NCBI RefSeq assembly: GCF_042432905.1
Contig: NZ_JBHLWI010000006.1
Span: forward strand, 1 to 64,000
DNA: 64,000 nucleotides
Direction: 5' to 3'
DNA from: Fontibacter flavus
GTDB lineage: Bacteria; Bacteroidota; Bacteroidia; Cytophagales; Cyclobacteriaceae
The notes beneath the pieces were generated by a model, which saw nothing but the letters and a program-made list of their open reading frames with translations, had not been told where the DNA came from and searched no databases. Every line of letters starts with the position of its first letter. Positions within the stretch are counted from its first letter, which is position 1. The translations under genes and the position numbers were made by a program. Below are positions 8,661 to 17,528 of the stretch, piece by piece.

Positions 8661-9511
8661 TGCTTAGAATAATGAAAAAATTGATTTTTAAAATTATCAG
8701 GTTGTCGGGACTTCCCTATTTATTTAGAACCCTTGTCCAAAAAAACAAGGTTACTATCTTAGTTTACCATGAAATGACACCCGAGGTGGCAGAAAAAAAT
8801 TTTCTTTATCTGATCAAAAATTACAATATCATTTCACTTCAGGATTTCTTCAAAGCGCACCAATCCAAAAACCAACAACTATTGCCAAAAAATGCCCTCG
8901 TGATCACCTTTGATGATGGCAGAAAGAGCAACTTTCAGCTACTTCCCCTAATCAAAAAGCATAAGATCCCTGTCACCATATTTTTAAATTCAGGTATAAT
9001 CGGCACAAATAGGCATTATTGGTTTCGTTTCAAGCAAGAAAAATACACAAATGAAGAACTTAAGAAACTCTCTAACAAAGAGCGTCTTAAACGTCTAGAA
9101 GATCTTGGTTTCAAACAGGAAAAAGAGTTTGATACCCCATGGGCCATGAACAAAGAAGAGATTATGGAAATGAGCAAATGGGTAGACATGCAATCGCATA
9201 CCGTTTTCCACCCCATCTTACCAAAATGTGATGACCAAGAAGCATCATTCGAAATCACCAATTGTAGGTCAATACTTGAAAAAGAATATGGCTTTAACAT
9301 CAATGCGCTCGCCTATCCTAATGGTGATTATTCAATCAGAGACATTGAGATTGCAAAAAATGCAGGTTTTAAATTTGGATTAACGACGGAAAAAGGATTC
9401 AATACAATTCATACAGATCCATTTAAATTAAAAAGACTGGATCCAAATGATACAGCAAACATGGATGAGTTGATCGTAAAAAGCTCTGGAATTCTATCTC
9501 TTTTTGGATGA
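8660..9511 (+). CDS. Polysaccharide deacetylase (NodB homology, CE4)
   Basis: This 283-residue protein has the CE4/NodB motifs in order: ITFDDG near residues 83-87 (catalytic base and metal Asp), SHTVFHP with His180 and His184 as metal ligands, and LAYPNGDY near 220. Such enzymes remove acetyl groups from N-acetylated sugars in polysaccharides or peptidoglycan. It starts at TAATG on the end of the preceding glycosyltransferase gene; a second ATG lies at 8672 (MKKLIFKII). No clear cleavable signal peptide is present, only a short hydrophobic N terminus, so it may be membrane-attached. As the last gene of the locus it probably modifies the exopolysaccharide. A strong terminator follows. Confidence 0.88.
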   Translation: MLRIMKKLIFKIIRLSGLPYLFRTLVQKNKVTILVYHEMTPEVAEKNFLYLIKNYNIISLQDFFKAHQSKNQQLLPKNALVITFDDGRKSNFQLLPLIKKHKIPVTIFLNSGIIGTNRHYWFRFKQEKYTNEELKKLSNKERLKRLEDLGFKQEKEFDTPWAMNKEEIMEMSKWVDMQSHTVFHPILPKCDDQEASFEITNCRSILEKEYGFNINALAYPNGDYSIRDIEIAKNAGFKFGLTTEKGFNTIHTDPFKLKRLDPNDTANMDELIVKSSGILSLFG

Positions 9512-9522
9512 TTCTAAATTAT

Positions 9523-9557
9523 AAAAAAAAGTCAGCGGCATACCCGCTGACTTTTTA
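9523..9557. terminator. Bidirectional intrinsic terminator between convergent genes
   Basis: GTCAGCGG (9531-9538) pairs with CCGCTGAC (9544-9551) around a five-base loop. An A-tract precedes and a T-tract follows, so it can serve both the polysaccharide deacetylase gene (+) and the Ig-repeat protein gene (-). Confidence 0.9.
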
Positions 9558-9558
9558 T

Positions 9559-11892
9559 TTATCTTTTAATGAATTTGTCTCCCGAAATATATCTCCCATC
9601 ATTTTGTAAATGAATCGCATAGATTCCAGACTTTAAATTCGAAACATCAATAGTAATAGACGAATCAGTAGTTTTAGCAACAAAAACCTTACTGAAATGC
9701 CCGCTCATCGAAATCACGTTGATTTCAAACTCCTGCTCTTCTTCAAGTTCTGAAAAATGAATATTTAGAAAATCAGAAGTAGGATTAGGCCCAAGAACAT
9801 AGCTCATTTTTAAATCCTCTGGCTCTGATTCGACTGAAATCTCTCCTTTGATTTCCATTATAATCTCTTCAGATTTGAATTCAAGGTTATTTTGATCCTT
9901 CGCCACTGCATAGACCTTGTAGGTTCCTGGAAAGACTCCTCTCCAACTCAATATGAACGGTTCCCTATCAACAGTTCCAACCAGATTTTCATCCACAAAA
10001 TATTGGACATTAGCTACTGGGGATTTCAGATCAAGAAAAGTTGGCGTGAACTGAACTTCAACATCTTCCTGACCTGGTTTATCAAGCACCAAATAATTTA
10101 TGCTCAAACCTGGAAATGGCTCAACGAAAATTTTCACAACCGGACTCAGAATCACTGTATTATCTTCATAAACTAACCTTGAAACCAGGTTATATTCTCC
10201 GGAACTCACATTCTTCCAAACGAAATCATATGGAGCAATAGTCGTCTGACCTATTTTGACATTCCCTCTAAAATATTCAACCGTTTTAATTTTCTTGATA
10301 GAATTTGGAACTTGTACACTGATGGTCAGGTCAACCCCTGTAGCAATTATTGAATTCCTCAATGGAGCCGTAATCTCAAAAGGAATCGTAGGCTTGGGTT
10401 TGACGCTTAATTTTACAAGATTAGAGTTCTTAATTTTTTCAGGAGTTCCCCCTATGACAACGGCTTTTAATTCATGTTCCCCTACAGGAACATTTTTCCA
10501 ATCAAAATTATATGGATTTGAGGTAGATGTCCCCAATAGCTGAGAACCAGCATAATATTCAACCCTCTTCACATACTTGGAATCGCCATTAAACATGACA
10601 GTAAAAGCAACAGTACTGCCTTCTTCCAAGACTTGATCATCGGTTGGTGTGACCAAGCTAATTTCAGGAATTTCAAATTCACTCAATACATTAATGTTGA
10701 CCGCAGCTGAAATTTTAGAAGCTCCTTTGTCATCAAAAGCTTTTGCTGTCAAAGAATGTGTTCCAGTAGTCACATTTGACCAGGTTACTGCAAATGGAGC
10801 AGATGTGGCAGTGCCTATAAGGACGTCCCCTCTGTAAAACTCCACCTTATTTACTGTACCATCAGAATCACTTGCCTGTGCTTCTATTCTGATATTGGAA
10901 CCTAGAACAAACTCATCCCCGTTTTTTGGAGAAGAAATATTCACAGTAGGTGCCACATTTGCTTTCTCAACTACTACATTTACAACTGAAGAAATAGCAG
11001 TGGCATTTTTGTTATCAAAAGCTTTTGCTGTTAAATTATAACTTCCCGGAGCCACTTTCGGCATGGTAATAATGTACGGGGAAGTTGTAGATGTACCCAC
11101 CAGTATACTGCCTCTGTAGAATTCCACCTTGCTGATGGATCCATCAGGGTCAGATGCGTTTGCCTCGATTCTAATGTCTACTCCCTCCGGAAAAACCTCA
11201 GCTGGTTTAGGACTGATAATGCTTACAATGGGAACTTTATTAGGCTCAGTAACCAAAATAGTAACAGCACTTGAAGTAGCACGAGCACCTTTGTCATCAG
11301 TAACCCTCGCTGTAAGTGAATGCGTACCTATCTGTAAATTGGATACAATAAAGGAATTAGAGGGATCATTAATTGACCCTACTACTATACCATTTCTCAA
11401 CAATTCTACTTTGGTGACTTTTCCATTTGGACTTTCTGCCTGAACCTTAACAGGTATATCTTTTTGCACTTCAAAACTAGCACTATTGCCTGGAGAAATG
11501 ATTCGAACGGTTGGATCTACAATCTTTTTAAAAATACCGGTAAGTGTTACGCTTTTACTTGGCATTGTGTAAACAAATTCTTTTGCCTCACTTACTTTTT
11601 GGCCATCTGCCTCCCAATGAGTAAAATAAAAACCTTGATTCGGTTCTGCCACAACTGTGACTTTTTCGCCTGGATTAAAGGTATATTCTTCTTCAGCTAA
11701 TACTAAAACACCTTCTGAATCCTCTATTAAATTTGAAAAAAACAACTTCGGTTTTTCAACTTCTGAAATTTCATTGAAAATGGAATGACCATCTTCCTCC
11801 GGTAAAATATCTAATTTAACAGCAAATGACTTGTCAGTAACCAATAAGGTTAATGACAGCAATAATAAAATGAAACTCTTTTTTTTCAACAT
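9559..11892 (-). CDS. Secreted multi-Ig-domain protein with T9SS sorting domain
   Basis: This 777-residue protein has a signal peptide (MLKKKSFILLLLSLTLLVT). A divergent InlB B-repeat-like module lies near residues 70-125 (FNPGEKVTVVAEPNQGFYF, then FTHWEADG). About six Ig-like modules of 90-95 residues follow, several opening with a 'V.IISP' or 'V.ISSP' strand and containing 'KVEFYRG..IGT'. The last 75 residues form a type IX secretion sorting domain (GPNPTSDFLNIHF near the start, LKSGIYAIHL and KFIKR at the end). It should be exported across the outer membrane and attached to the surface or released. Homologous modules are usually carbohydrate-binding or adhesive spacers; no enzyme domain is visible. 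It is a paralogue of the gene at 12392-15631 and lies beside the exopolysaccharide locus, so a role in adhesion or matrix organisation is inferred. Confidence 0.87.
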   Translation of the reverse strand: MLKKKSFILLLLSLTLLVTDKSFAVKLDILPEEDGHSIFNEISEVEKPKLFFSNLIEDSEGVLVLAEEEYTFNPGEKVTVVAEPNQGFYFTHWEADGQKVSEAKEFVYTMPSKSVTLTGIFKKIVDPTVRIISPGNSASFEVQKDIPVKVQAESPNGKVTKVELLRNGIVVGSINDPSNSFIVSNLQIGTHSLTARVTDDKGARATSSAVTILVTEPNKVPIVSIISPKPAEVFPEGVDIRIEANASDPDGSISKVEFYRGSILVGTSTTSPYIITMPKVAPGSYNLTAKAFDNKNATAISSVVNVVVEKANVAPTVNISSPKNGDEFVLGSNIRIEAQASDSDGTVNKVEFYRGDVLIGTATSAPFAVTWSNVTTGTHSLTAKAFDDKGASKISAAVNINVLSEFEIPEISLVTPTDDQVLEEGSTVAFTVMFNGDSKYVKRVEYYAGSQLLGTSTSNPYNFDWKNVPVGEHELKAVVIGGTPEKIKNSNLVKLSVKPKPTIPFEITAPLRNSIIATGVDLTISVQVPNSIKKIKTVEYFRGNVKIGQTTIAPYDFVWKNVSSGEYNLVSRLVYEDNTVILSPVVKIFVEPFPGLSINYLVLDKPGQEDVEVQFTPTFLDLKSPVANVQYFVDENLVGTVDREPFILSWRGVFPGTYKVYAVAKDQNNLEFKSEEIIMEIKGEISVESEPEDLKMSYVLGPNPTSDFLNIHFSELEEEQEFEINVISMSGHFSKVFVAKTTDSSITIDVSNLKSGIYAIHLQNDGRYISGDKFIKR

Positions 11893-12391
11893 CCCCTCAA
11901 AACTTTTGGATTTTATTATTCATTCTGACAAGAAAACAGTCTAACAAATTTTGAGTGATGCTATCAACATACAACTACGTCTTGTTTCTTTGAATAATGA
12001 AATTCTTGAGGGTAAAATGCTTTTGATTGTACAAACCGATCTTAGGGGTGATAATTGTTCCATATTCTAGGGCTATGATATAGAGATTAGCTAATGCTTA
12101 AATTTAAAAAATCTTTCTCAATTTCCATACCAAAAGCACAGTGCTTCGCTAACCTAAATAATACTTATTCAGGGCTTTATATAGGCTCCATATGAACTCT
12201 TACGATACAACATAAACAATATCTATACCAAACTACATTTTTTGATATTTAAAAACAAAATCAGATTTAGTTCACTCTTGATAAAGCAAATAAAAAAAGA
12301 CCGAAAAAAAATATTTTTTTTTTGGTCTTTTTTTATTCTCCTCAATTTTTCAAGATAATAATGAAAAAACTGCCTAATCAGGTCTTTCAAA
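11893..12391. other. Intergenic region between the two Ig-repeat genes
   Basis: This 499-base AT-rich stretch has no ORF that looks coding. It should contain the promoter of the downstream 777-residue protein gene on the minus strand, but I found no convincing TTTG / TAnnTTTG pair. Its right end holds the terminator of the upstream paralogue. Confidence 0.6.
12289..12337 (-). terminator. AT-rich palindromic terminator of the large Ig-repeat gene
   Basis: AATAAAAAAAGACC (12289-12302) pairs with GGTCTTTTTTTATT (12324-12337). The intervening A8-TA-T10 segment can itself fold back, so almost the whole 49 bases is one inverted repeat. It lies 54 bases after the stop codon of the 1079-residue protein gene on the minus strand. 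Confidence 0.8.
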
Positions 12392-15300
12392 TCACTTCTT
12401 TATGAACTTTTTACTTTCCACAGTCATACCTTCAATGCGTATATATAGAACATAGTTCCCTGAAATAAGATCAGTTACATCCAAAGTAAGAGTTTTATTT
12501 TCCGCCTCCGCCGAATAAGTTTTACTGAAGTCCCCTTTCATTGCTACCAGGTAAATTTCAATTTGTTGATCACTTTCAAATTCCTCAAAGTATACATTTA
12601 GATAGTCTGCGGTTGGATTTGGACCAATTGTATAATTAAAAACTGACGTTTCCTCTTCAGTTTTAGCACCAATAGAACCCGAAACTTCTACCTGAACATT
12701 TTCAGACCAAAATTCATAGCCGGTAATATCGATTGCTTTAGCTGAAGCCTGATAAATTCCTCCTTGAACATTTCTTCTTGTAAAAGAATATGGTTCCCGT
12801 TCAGATTTACCAATTAAAACCCCATCCAGATAATATTCCACTGAAGATATTGTCTCTAGTAAATTCTGGAAACTGACACCAAATAAAATATCAACTGATT
12901 TTTTATTTCCTTTTGAACTAATTTCATAATTAAGCAAAACCTTAGGTTCTTTATTTTCTTCAACTGTTACATTAACTACGGAGGAAAGCAGACTACTTCC
13001 ATCATCATAAACTAATCGGGCAACTAGATTGTGTACTCCAAGATTAACATTATTCCAAACAAAGCTGTAAGGTTGAACAGAATTTGATCCTAATAATATA
13101 TTGCCTCTGAAATAGTCAACTCGGACAATTCTTTTACTGGAAACAGGAACATCTACTTTTATTTCAATATTCTCTCCATTCTTAAAGGTTGCGTTTTTAA
13201 CTGGTGAAACAATATCAAATTTAATAGGAGAAACTGGATCAACCGTGATGTTGACAATTTCAGATGTGTTGGTTTTTTCAGGTTCTCCTCCAGTTGCCAT
13301 GGCTTTTACCTTAAGTTGCCCTGTACTAGAACTTTTCCAAACAAAATTAAATGGGCTTTGGGTTGAGGTCCCAACAAGAACTTCATCTACAAAATAAGAC
13401 ACCTTTTTGACTGAGCTACTATTTCCATTAAACATTACTGTAAATGAAACATTTGATCCAACCTCAAATACCTGATGTTCTATAGGAGTTATCAAAGAAA
13501 TTTCAGGTAACGTTACAACAGGAGTTACTGTCACACTTACAGGAGAAGAAGTTGCAACACCGGATTTTTCATCAAAAGCCTTGGCTGTAAGTGAATGATT
13601 TCCAGCATTGGCATTAGTCCAAATCACAGCATAAGGAGCTACAGTAGATGAACCTATTAATGTAGTGCCTCGGTAAAACTCGACTTTTGTGATTTTTCCA
13701 TCCGAATCCGTAGCACTTGCTTCGATCTTTATATTTGCACCTTCTGTAAAACTAGCTCCAGCTGTAGGTGAGGTGATATTGACCACCGGTGGCAAGTTGG
13801 CCTTATTGACAGTAATATTTACTATACTTGAGGTATTCGCAGCCCCCTTATCGTCAAAAGCCTTGGCTGTTAGGTTATAACTGCCGGCAACAGCATTGGA
13901 CCAGGTTACCGTATATGGTGCCACTGTCGAGGTGCCGACCAATGTAGTTCCCCTGTAAAACTCGACTTTTGTGATTTTTCCATCCGAATCCGTAGCACTT
14001 GCTTCGATCTTTATATTTGCCCCTTCTGTAAAACTAGCTCCAGCTGCAGGTGAGGTGATATTGACCACCGGTGTCACGTTGGCCTTATTGACAGTAATAT
14101 TTATTATACTTGAGGTATTCGCAGCCCCCTTATCGTCAAAAGCTTTGGCCGTTAGGTTATAACTGCCGGCAACAGCATTGGACCAGGTTACCGTATATGG
14201 TGACACTGTCGAGGTGCCGACCAATGTAGTTCCCCTGTAAAACTCGACTTTTGTGATTTTTCCATCCGAATCCGTAGCACTTGCTTCGATCTTTATATTT
14301 GCACCTTCTGTAAAACTAGCTCCAGCTGTAGGTGAGGTGATATTGACCACCGGTGGCAAGTTGACCTTATTGACAGTAATATTTACTATACTTGAGGAAT
14401 TCGCAGCCCCCTTATCGTCAAAAGCCTTGGCCGTTAGGTTATAACTGCCGGCAACAGCATTGGACCAGGTTACCGCATATGGCGCCACTGTCGAGGTTCC
14501 GACCAATGTAGTTCCCCTGTAAAACTCGACTTTTGTGATTTTCCCATCCGAATCCGTAGCACTTGCTTCGATCTTTATATTTGCCCCTTCTGTAAAACTA
14601 GCTCCAGCTGTAGGTGAGGTGATATTAACCACTGGGGCGGCATTTTGCTTGATAACCTCAATTTTCACTGGAACTGATGTTGTTTGGGCATTTACATTAT
14701 CATATGCTACAGCACTGAGAGAATAACTTCCCGCTACAGCCTTTGGCCAAATAACTGAATAAGGCGAAGTTGTTGAAGTACCGATCAAAGCCGATCCTCT
14801 AAAAAATTCAACTTTTGAAATATACCCGTCAGAATCAGTGGCAACAACATCAACTTTAATATCCTGTCCTTCATTAAAAGTATCACCATTTTTCGGTGAA
14901 ACAACCTCCACATTGGGCAACACATTTGGTGGAACAATGGAAATGTCCACTGGAGCTGAAATAGAAGTAGCTCCTTTGTCATCCTGCACCATGGCAGTTA
15001 ATTTATAACTGCCAACGGTCATGTTTGAAAGAGTAAAAGAGATATCGTTTGGGCTGTCAGCTACAGAACCTACCAAGATACCGTTTCTAAATAATTCAAC
15101 TTTCGTGACTTTCCCATTAGGACTCTCAGCATTAACGTTCACCAAGACAGTTTCATTCGTAAGAAATGAGGCATTTTGATTGGGTGATAATATTTGAACT
15201 TTTGGTTCTAAAATCTTTACAAAATGTCCCACCAAATTGACGTCTTTACTGGGCATAATGTAATCCAAAGTAGCTGTCTCACTTATTTTGGCCCCATCAA

Positions 15301-15631
15301 CACTCCAATGTGAGAAAAAATACCCCGCATTTGGCTCTGCTGTTAATTGTATCTTTTGTCCTGGTGAAAATTCAAATTCCTCAAAGTCTAACCGCTGATT
15401 TTCTTCATAAGAATTATTAAAAATGAGCTTAAACTTTTCTGGTTCTTCATTGATTAAATTATCAAAAATCCCTGAAGGAGTGGCCTCAGAATCAAGAATT
15501 ATTTCACGGTGAAAACCAACTTCCTCTTTATCCTCATATCGATATCCATCCGCATAGGCTATACTAGCCAAAAATAAAAAAGACGGTAAAGCAAATAGAA
15601 TTGCTTTGGCATACACTTTTTCCATAGGCAC
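12392..15631 (-). CDS. Giant secreted Ig-repeat protein with T9SS sorting domain
   Basis: This 1079-residue paralogue of the neighbouring 777-residue protein has a signal peptide (KAILFALPSFLFLASIAYA) and an InlB-like module near residues 85-135 (FSPGQKIQLTAEPNAGYFF). About nine Ig-like modules follow, then a T9SS sorting tail (IGPNPTADYLNVYF near the start, LISGNYVLYI and KFIKK at the end). Four consecutive modules of 94 residues are almost identical to one another; each opens VVNITSPTAGASFTEGANIK and contains ITKVEFYRGTTLVGTSTV. The outer modules have diverged. The protein is predicted to be a long, stalk-like surface filament or adhesin exported by T9SS. ATG codons at residues 1 and 3 are both possible starts. 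No catalytic domain is seen; binding to the polysaccharide made by the adjacent locus is plausible but unproven. Confidence 0.87.
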   Translation of the reverse strand: MPMEKVYAKAILFALPSFLFLASIAYADGYRYEDKEEVGFHREIILDSEATPSGIFDNLINEEPEKFKLIFNNSYEENQRLDFEEFEFSPGQKIQLTAEPNAGYFFSHWSVDGAKISETATLDYIMPSKDVNLVGHFVKILEPKVQILSPNQNASFLTNETVLVNVNAESPNGKVTKVELFRNGILVGSVADSPNDISFTLSNMTVGSYKLTAMVQDDKGATSISAPVDISIVPPNVLPNVEVVSPKNGDTFNEGQDIKVDVVATDSDGYISKVEFFRGSALIGTSTTSPYSVIWPKAVAGSYSLSAVAYDNVNAQTTSVPVKIEVIKQNAAPVVNITSPTAGASFTEGANIKIEASATDSDGKITKVEFYRGTTLVGTSTVAPYAVTWSNAVAGSYNLTAKAFDDKGAANSSSIVNITVNKVNLPPVVNITSPTAGASFTEGANIKIEASATDSDGKITKVEFYRGTTLVGTSTVSPYTVTWSNAVAGSYNLTAKAFDDKGAANTSSIINITVNKANVTPVVNITSPAAGASFTEGANIKIEASATDSDGKITKVEFYRGTTLVGTSTVAPYTVTWSNAVAGSYNLTAKAFDDKGAANTSSIVNITVNKANLPPVVNITSPTAGASFTEGANIKIEASATDSDGKITKVEFYRGTTLIGSSTVAPYAVIWTNANAGNHSLTAKAFDEKSGVATSSPVSVTVTPVVTLPEISLITPIEHQVFEVGSNVSFTVMFNGNSSSVKKVSYFVDEVLVGTSTQSPFNFVWKSSSTGQLKVKAMATGGEPEKTNTSEIVNITVDPVSPIKFDIVSPVKNATFKNGENIEIKVDVPVSSKRIVRVDYFRGNILLGSNSVQPYSFVWNNVNLGVHNLVARLVYDDGSSLLSSVVNVTVEENKEPKVLLNYEISSKGNKKSVDILFGVSFQNLLETISSVEYYLDGVLIGKSEREPYSFTRRNVQGGIYQASAKAIDITGYEFWSENVQVEVSGSIGAKTEEETSVFNYTIGPNPTADYLNVYFEEFESDQQIEIYLVAMKGDFSKTYSAEAENKTLTLDVTDLISGNYVLYIRIEGMTVESKKFIKK
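13508..14635 (-). repeat. Four tandem 282-bp coding repeats
   Basis: Four in-frame copies of a 94-codon unit lie head to tail inside the giant Ig-repeat gene. The first three copies in coding order are nearly identical at DNA level, and the fourth diverges in its last third. Each contains the phrase TACAGGGGAACTACATTGGT or a one-base variant in coding sense. Such DNA-level identity points to recent duplication or ongoing gene conversion, so copy number may vary between strains. Confidence 0.95.
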
Positions 15632-16096
15632 AAGATTTCAAACTGGTAAAACCGTCATTTTTCACTACAAAAAATAATTTCATCATTTGAAATAAATTTT
15701 TTTGCATATAATGATCATTAATATGTTATTCTGATTTGGGGTGATTAACACTTAATAAAACAGATAAAATTTTTATTTTACAAATTCAATTACTTAGAAA
15801 AATCACACCTAATTTCCTCCTATTTCCCTTACCAGCATCTTATAAAATGAAGTTTGCTTTTCACACATAAAAGTTTGTAAATCAAAATCGTTCCTCAAAA
15901 AAAGAAATGAAAAAATATTATTACTCATCTATAGAGATTTTACCATACTTTGCATACAGAAAATATTTATCCTATCTTTGCACTCTGTTTGAGAAAGACG
16001 GGAAGGATTTAAGAGGTTGAAGTCAAAATCTACCCTTATTTAACTACTGAAAATCAACAGGTTAATAAATCATCTCAATAACAAAACAAAAAAACT
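15632..16096. other. Divergent intergenic region upstream of rplY and the Ig-repeat gene
   Basis: This 465-base AT-rich region separates two divergent genes. It holds the rplY promoter near 15949-15980 and must also hold the promoter of the giant Ig-repeat gene, which I could not locate with confidence. No ORF, RNA gene or repeat is recognisable. Confidence 0.6.
15949..15980 (+). promoter_or_regulatory. Bacteroidota-type promoter of rplY
   Basis: TTTG (15949-15952) and TATCTTTG (15973-15980) are separated by 20 bases, matching the Bacteroidota sigma-ABfr consensus TTTG-N17-21-TAnnTTTG. Transcription should begin near 15985, giving a leader of about 110 bases before the rplY ATG. Confidence 0.75.
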
Positions 16097-16669
16097 ATGA
16101 AATCACTAGAGATTATAGGGTTTAAAAGAGCAAATCTCGATGGTGCAGAACTTAAGCAAATCCGTGAGGAAGGTAACGTTCCTTGTGTTGTTTACGGTCC
16201 AGCTATCAAAGAGCAAATTCATTTCTACTCTCCAGCTATCCTTTTCAGGGACTTGATCTACACTCCGGATGTTCACATGGTTGACTTGAACGTGGAAGGT
16301 CAAAAAATGAAGGCCGTATTGAAAGACGCGCAATTCCATCCGGTATCTGAGGTGTTGATGCACGCTGACTTCTTGGCATTCAGTGAAGAAAGACCTATCA
16401 AATTTGAAGTTCCTGTAGAAATCGTTGGTACTTCTCCAGGTATCCAAAAAGGTGGTAAATTGGAAATCAAAACCAGAAAATTAGCTGTTAAAGGTTTGGC
16501 TGCTAACCTGCCTGACAAAATCCAGGTTGATATTTCAGGATTGGATTTGGGTAAATCTTTCAAAGTAGGCGAATTGCAGGCGGAAGGATTCGAAATCCTT
16601 ACCAGCCCTAACGTTTCCATCGTTACTATCGGTATTCCAAGAGCACTTAGAGGTAAAAAAGCTGAATAA
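16097..16669 (+). CDS. rplY: 50S ribosomal protein L25 (Ctc-type, long form)
   Basis: This 190-residue protein has an N-terminal L25 5S-rRNA-binding domain (about residues 1-93, MKSLEIIGFKRANLDGAELK and NVPCVVYG) and a C-terminal TL5-type beta domain (VPVEIVGTSPGIQKGG, then LAANLPDKIQVDISGLDLGK). It is therefore the long Ctc form, which binds 5S rRNA in the large subunit. A strong Bacteroidota promoter precedes it and an intrinsic terminator follows. The pth gene comes next, an arrangement common in bacteria. Codon use is that of a highly expressed gene (many GGT, AAC and AAA codons). The assignment is secure. Confidence 0.96.
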   Translation: MKSLEIIGFKRANLDGAELKQIREEGNVPCVVYGPAIKEQIHFYSPAILFRDLIYTPDVHMVDLNVEGQKMKAVLKDAQFHPVSEVLMHADFLAFSEERPIKFEVPVEIVGTSPGIQKGGKLEIKTRKLAVKGLAANLPDKIQVDISGLDLGKSFKVGELQAEGFEILTSPNVSIVTIGIPRALRGKKAE

Positions 16670-16694
16670 TTCAGTTTTCGAATACCATATTATC

Positions 16695-16727
16695 AAATCC
16701 TGCTTATTCCTTAAGCAGGATTTTTTA
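16695..16727 (+). terminator. Intrinsic terminator after rplY
   Basis: AAATCCTGCTTA (16695-16706) pairs with TAAGCAGGATTT (16712-16723) around a five-base loop, followed by T-rich sequence. A TATTTTTG sequence at 16726-16733, overlapping its end, fits the -7 consensus and could start pth transcription, although no TTTG partner is visible. Confidence 0.88.
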
Positions 16728-16759
16728 TTTTTGCCAACCCCGATTAAAAACAGAATTCG

Positions 16760-17320
16760 ATGAAATATCTGATAGTAGGACTTGGAAATATTGGTCCTGA
16801 ATATGAGCTTACCAGACATAATGTTGGTTTTCTTACAGTAGATAGACTGGCGGATAAATATGATGCTCAATGGAAAAGCGACCGATTAGCCTTCATTTCC
16901 AATTTTAAATATAAAAGCCGGCAGGTGTATATGATCAAGCCTACCACTTACATGAATCTAAGTGGAAAATCTGTCAATTATTGGATGAAGGAACTCAACA
17001 TCCCAAAAGAAAACATCATGGTCATTGTAGATGACATGGCACTCCCCTTTGGAAAGCTAAGAATGCGCGCCAAAGGTTCCGCAGCAGGTCACAATGGTTT
17101 GAAAAACATTGAAGCTCTTTGTGGAGGTCAGGATTATCCCAGATTACGCTTTGGTATAGGAGATGATTTTCCAAAAGGAAAACAAGTTGAATATGTTCTA
17201 GGACGATGGTCTCAAAAAGAAATAGATGAATTACCAATCTTCATGGATAAGGCAATTGACATGATCCTGAGTTTTTGTACGGTGGGAATTAATATGACAA
17301 TGACGCAGTTTAATGACTAA
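16760..17320 (+). CDS. pth: Peptidyl-tRNA hydrolase
   Basis: This 186-residue protein hydrolyses peptidyl-tRNA released from stalled ribosomes, freeing tRNA for reuse. It has the family signatures: IVGLGNIGPEYELTRHNVGF at the N terminus with catalytic His20, KPTTYMNLSG near residue 60, VDDMALPFGKLRMRAKGSAA near 92 and GHNGLKN near 112. Its length is the bacterial norm. It follows rplY after a terminator, with the start codon 90 bases downstream of the rplY stop. The C terminus (ICTVG-like FCTVGINMTMTQFND) is complete. Confidence is high. Confidence 0.96.
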   Translation: MKYLIVGLGNIGPEYELTRHNVGFLTVDRLADKYDAQWKSDRLAFISNFKYKSRQVYMIKPTTYMNLSGKSVNYWMKELNIPKENIMVIVDDMALPFGKLRMRAKGSAAGHNGLKNIEALCGGQDYPRLRFGIGDDFPKGKQVEYVLGRWSQKEIDELPIFMDKAIDMILSFCTVGINMTMTQFND

Positions 17321-17479
17321 AATTGAGAGATAAGCATCGGGAAATAAGAAAATAAAAAAAAGTCGGATTTCGAAACATGAAAGCTTTATAATCCGACAAC
17401 AATTACGACTAAACCACCTTATTTCAGCATTCAGTTCAACCCTAATAACCTTGAATAAATAAACAGAACAAAGTTTAAA

Positions 17480-17511
17480 ATTTGTTTTTCAGCAATTCCA
17501 AGCTTTACTTT
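17480..17511 (+). promoter_or_regulatory. Putative promoter of the riboswitch-controlled metZ transcript
   Basis: TTTG (17480-17483) is followed after 20 bases by TTACTTTG (17504-17511), one mismatch from TAnnTTTG. Transcription starting near 17516 would place the whole aptamer in the 5' leader. Confidence 0.55.
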
Positions 17512-17528
17512 GTAACACTTCAGTTTAT

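Noticed and set aside
11893..12391. A promoter or small gene in the intergenic region
   Set aside because: No TTTG / TAnnTTTG pair with proper spacing on the minus strand and no plausible coding frame were found.
13508..14635. A CRISPR array or non-coding repeat
   Set aside because: The units are 282 bases, lack spacers, and are translated in frame as Ig-like modules.
13689..14726. Four regularly spaced 63-codon open frames on the plus strand
   Set aside because: They are shadows of the tandem repeats in the minus-strand gene; their even 282-base spacing follows the repeat period.
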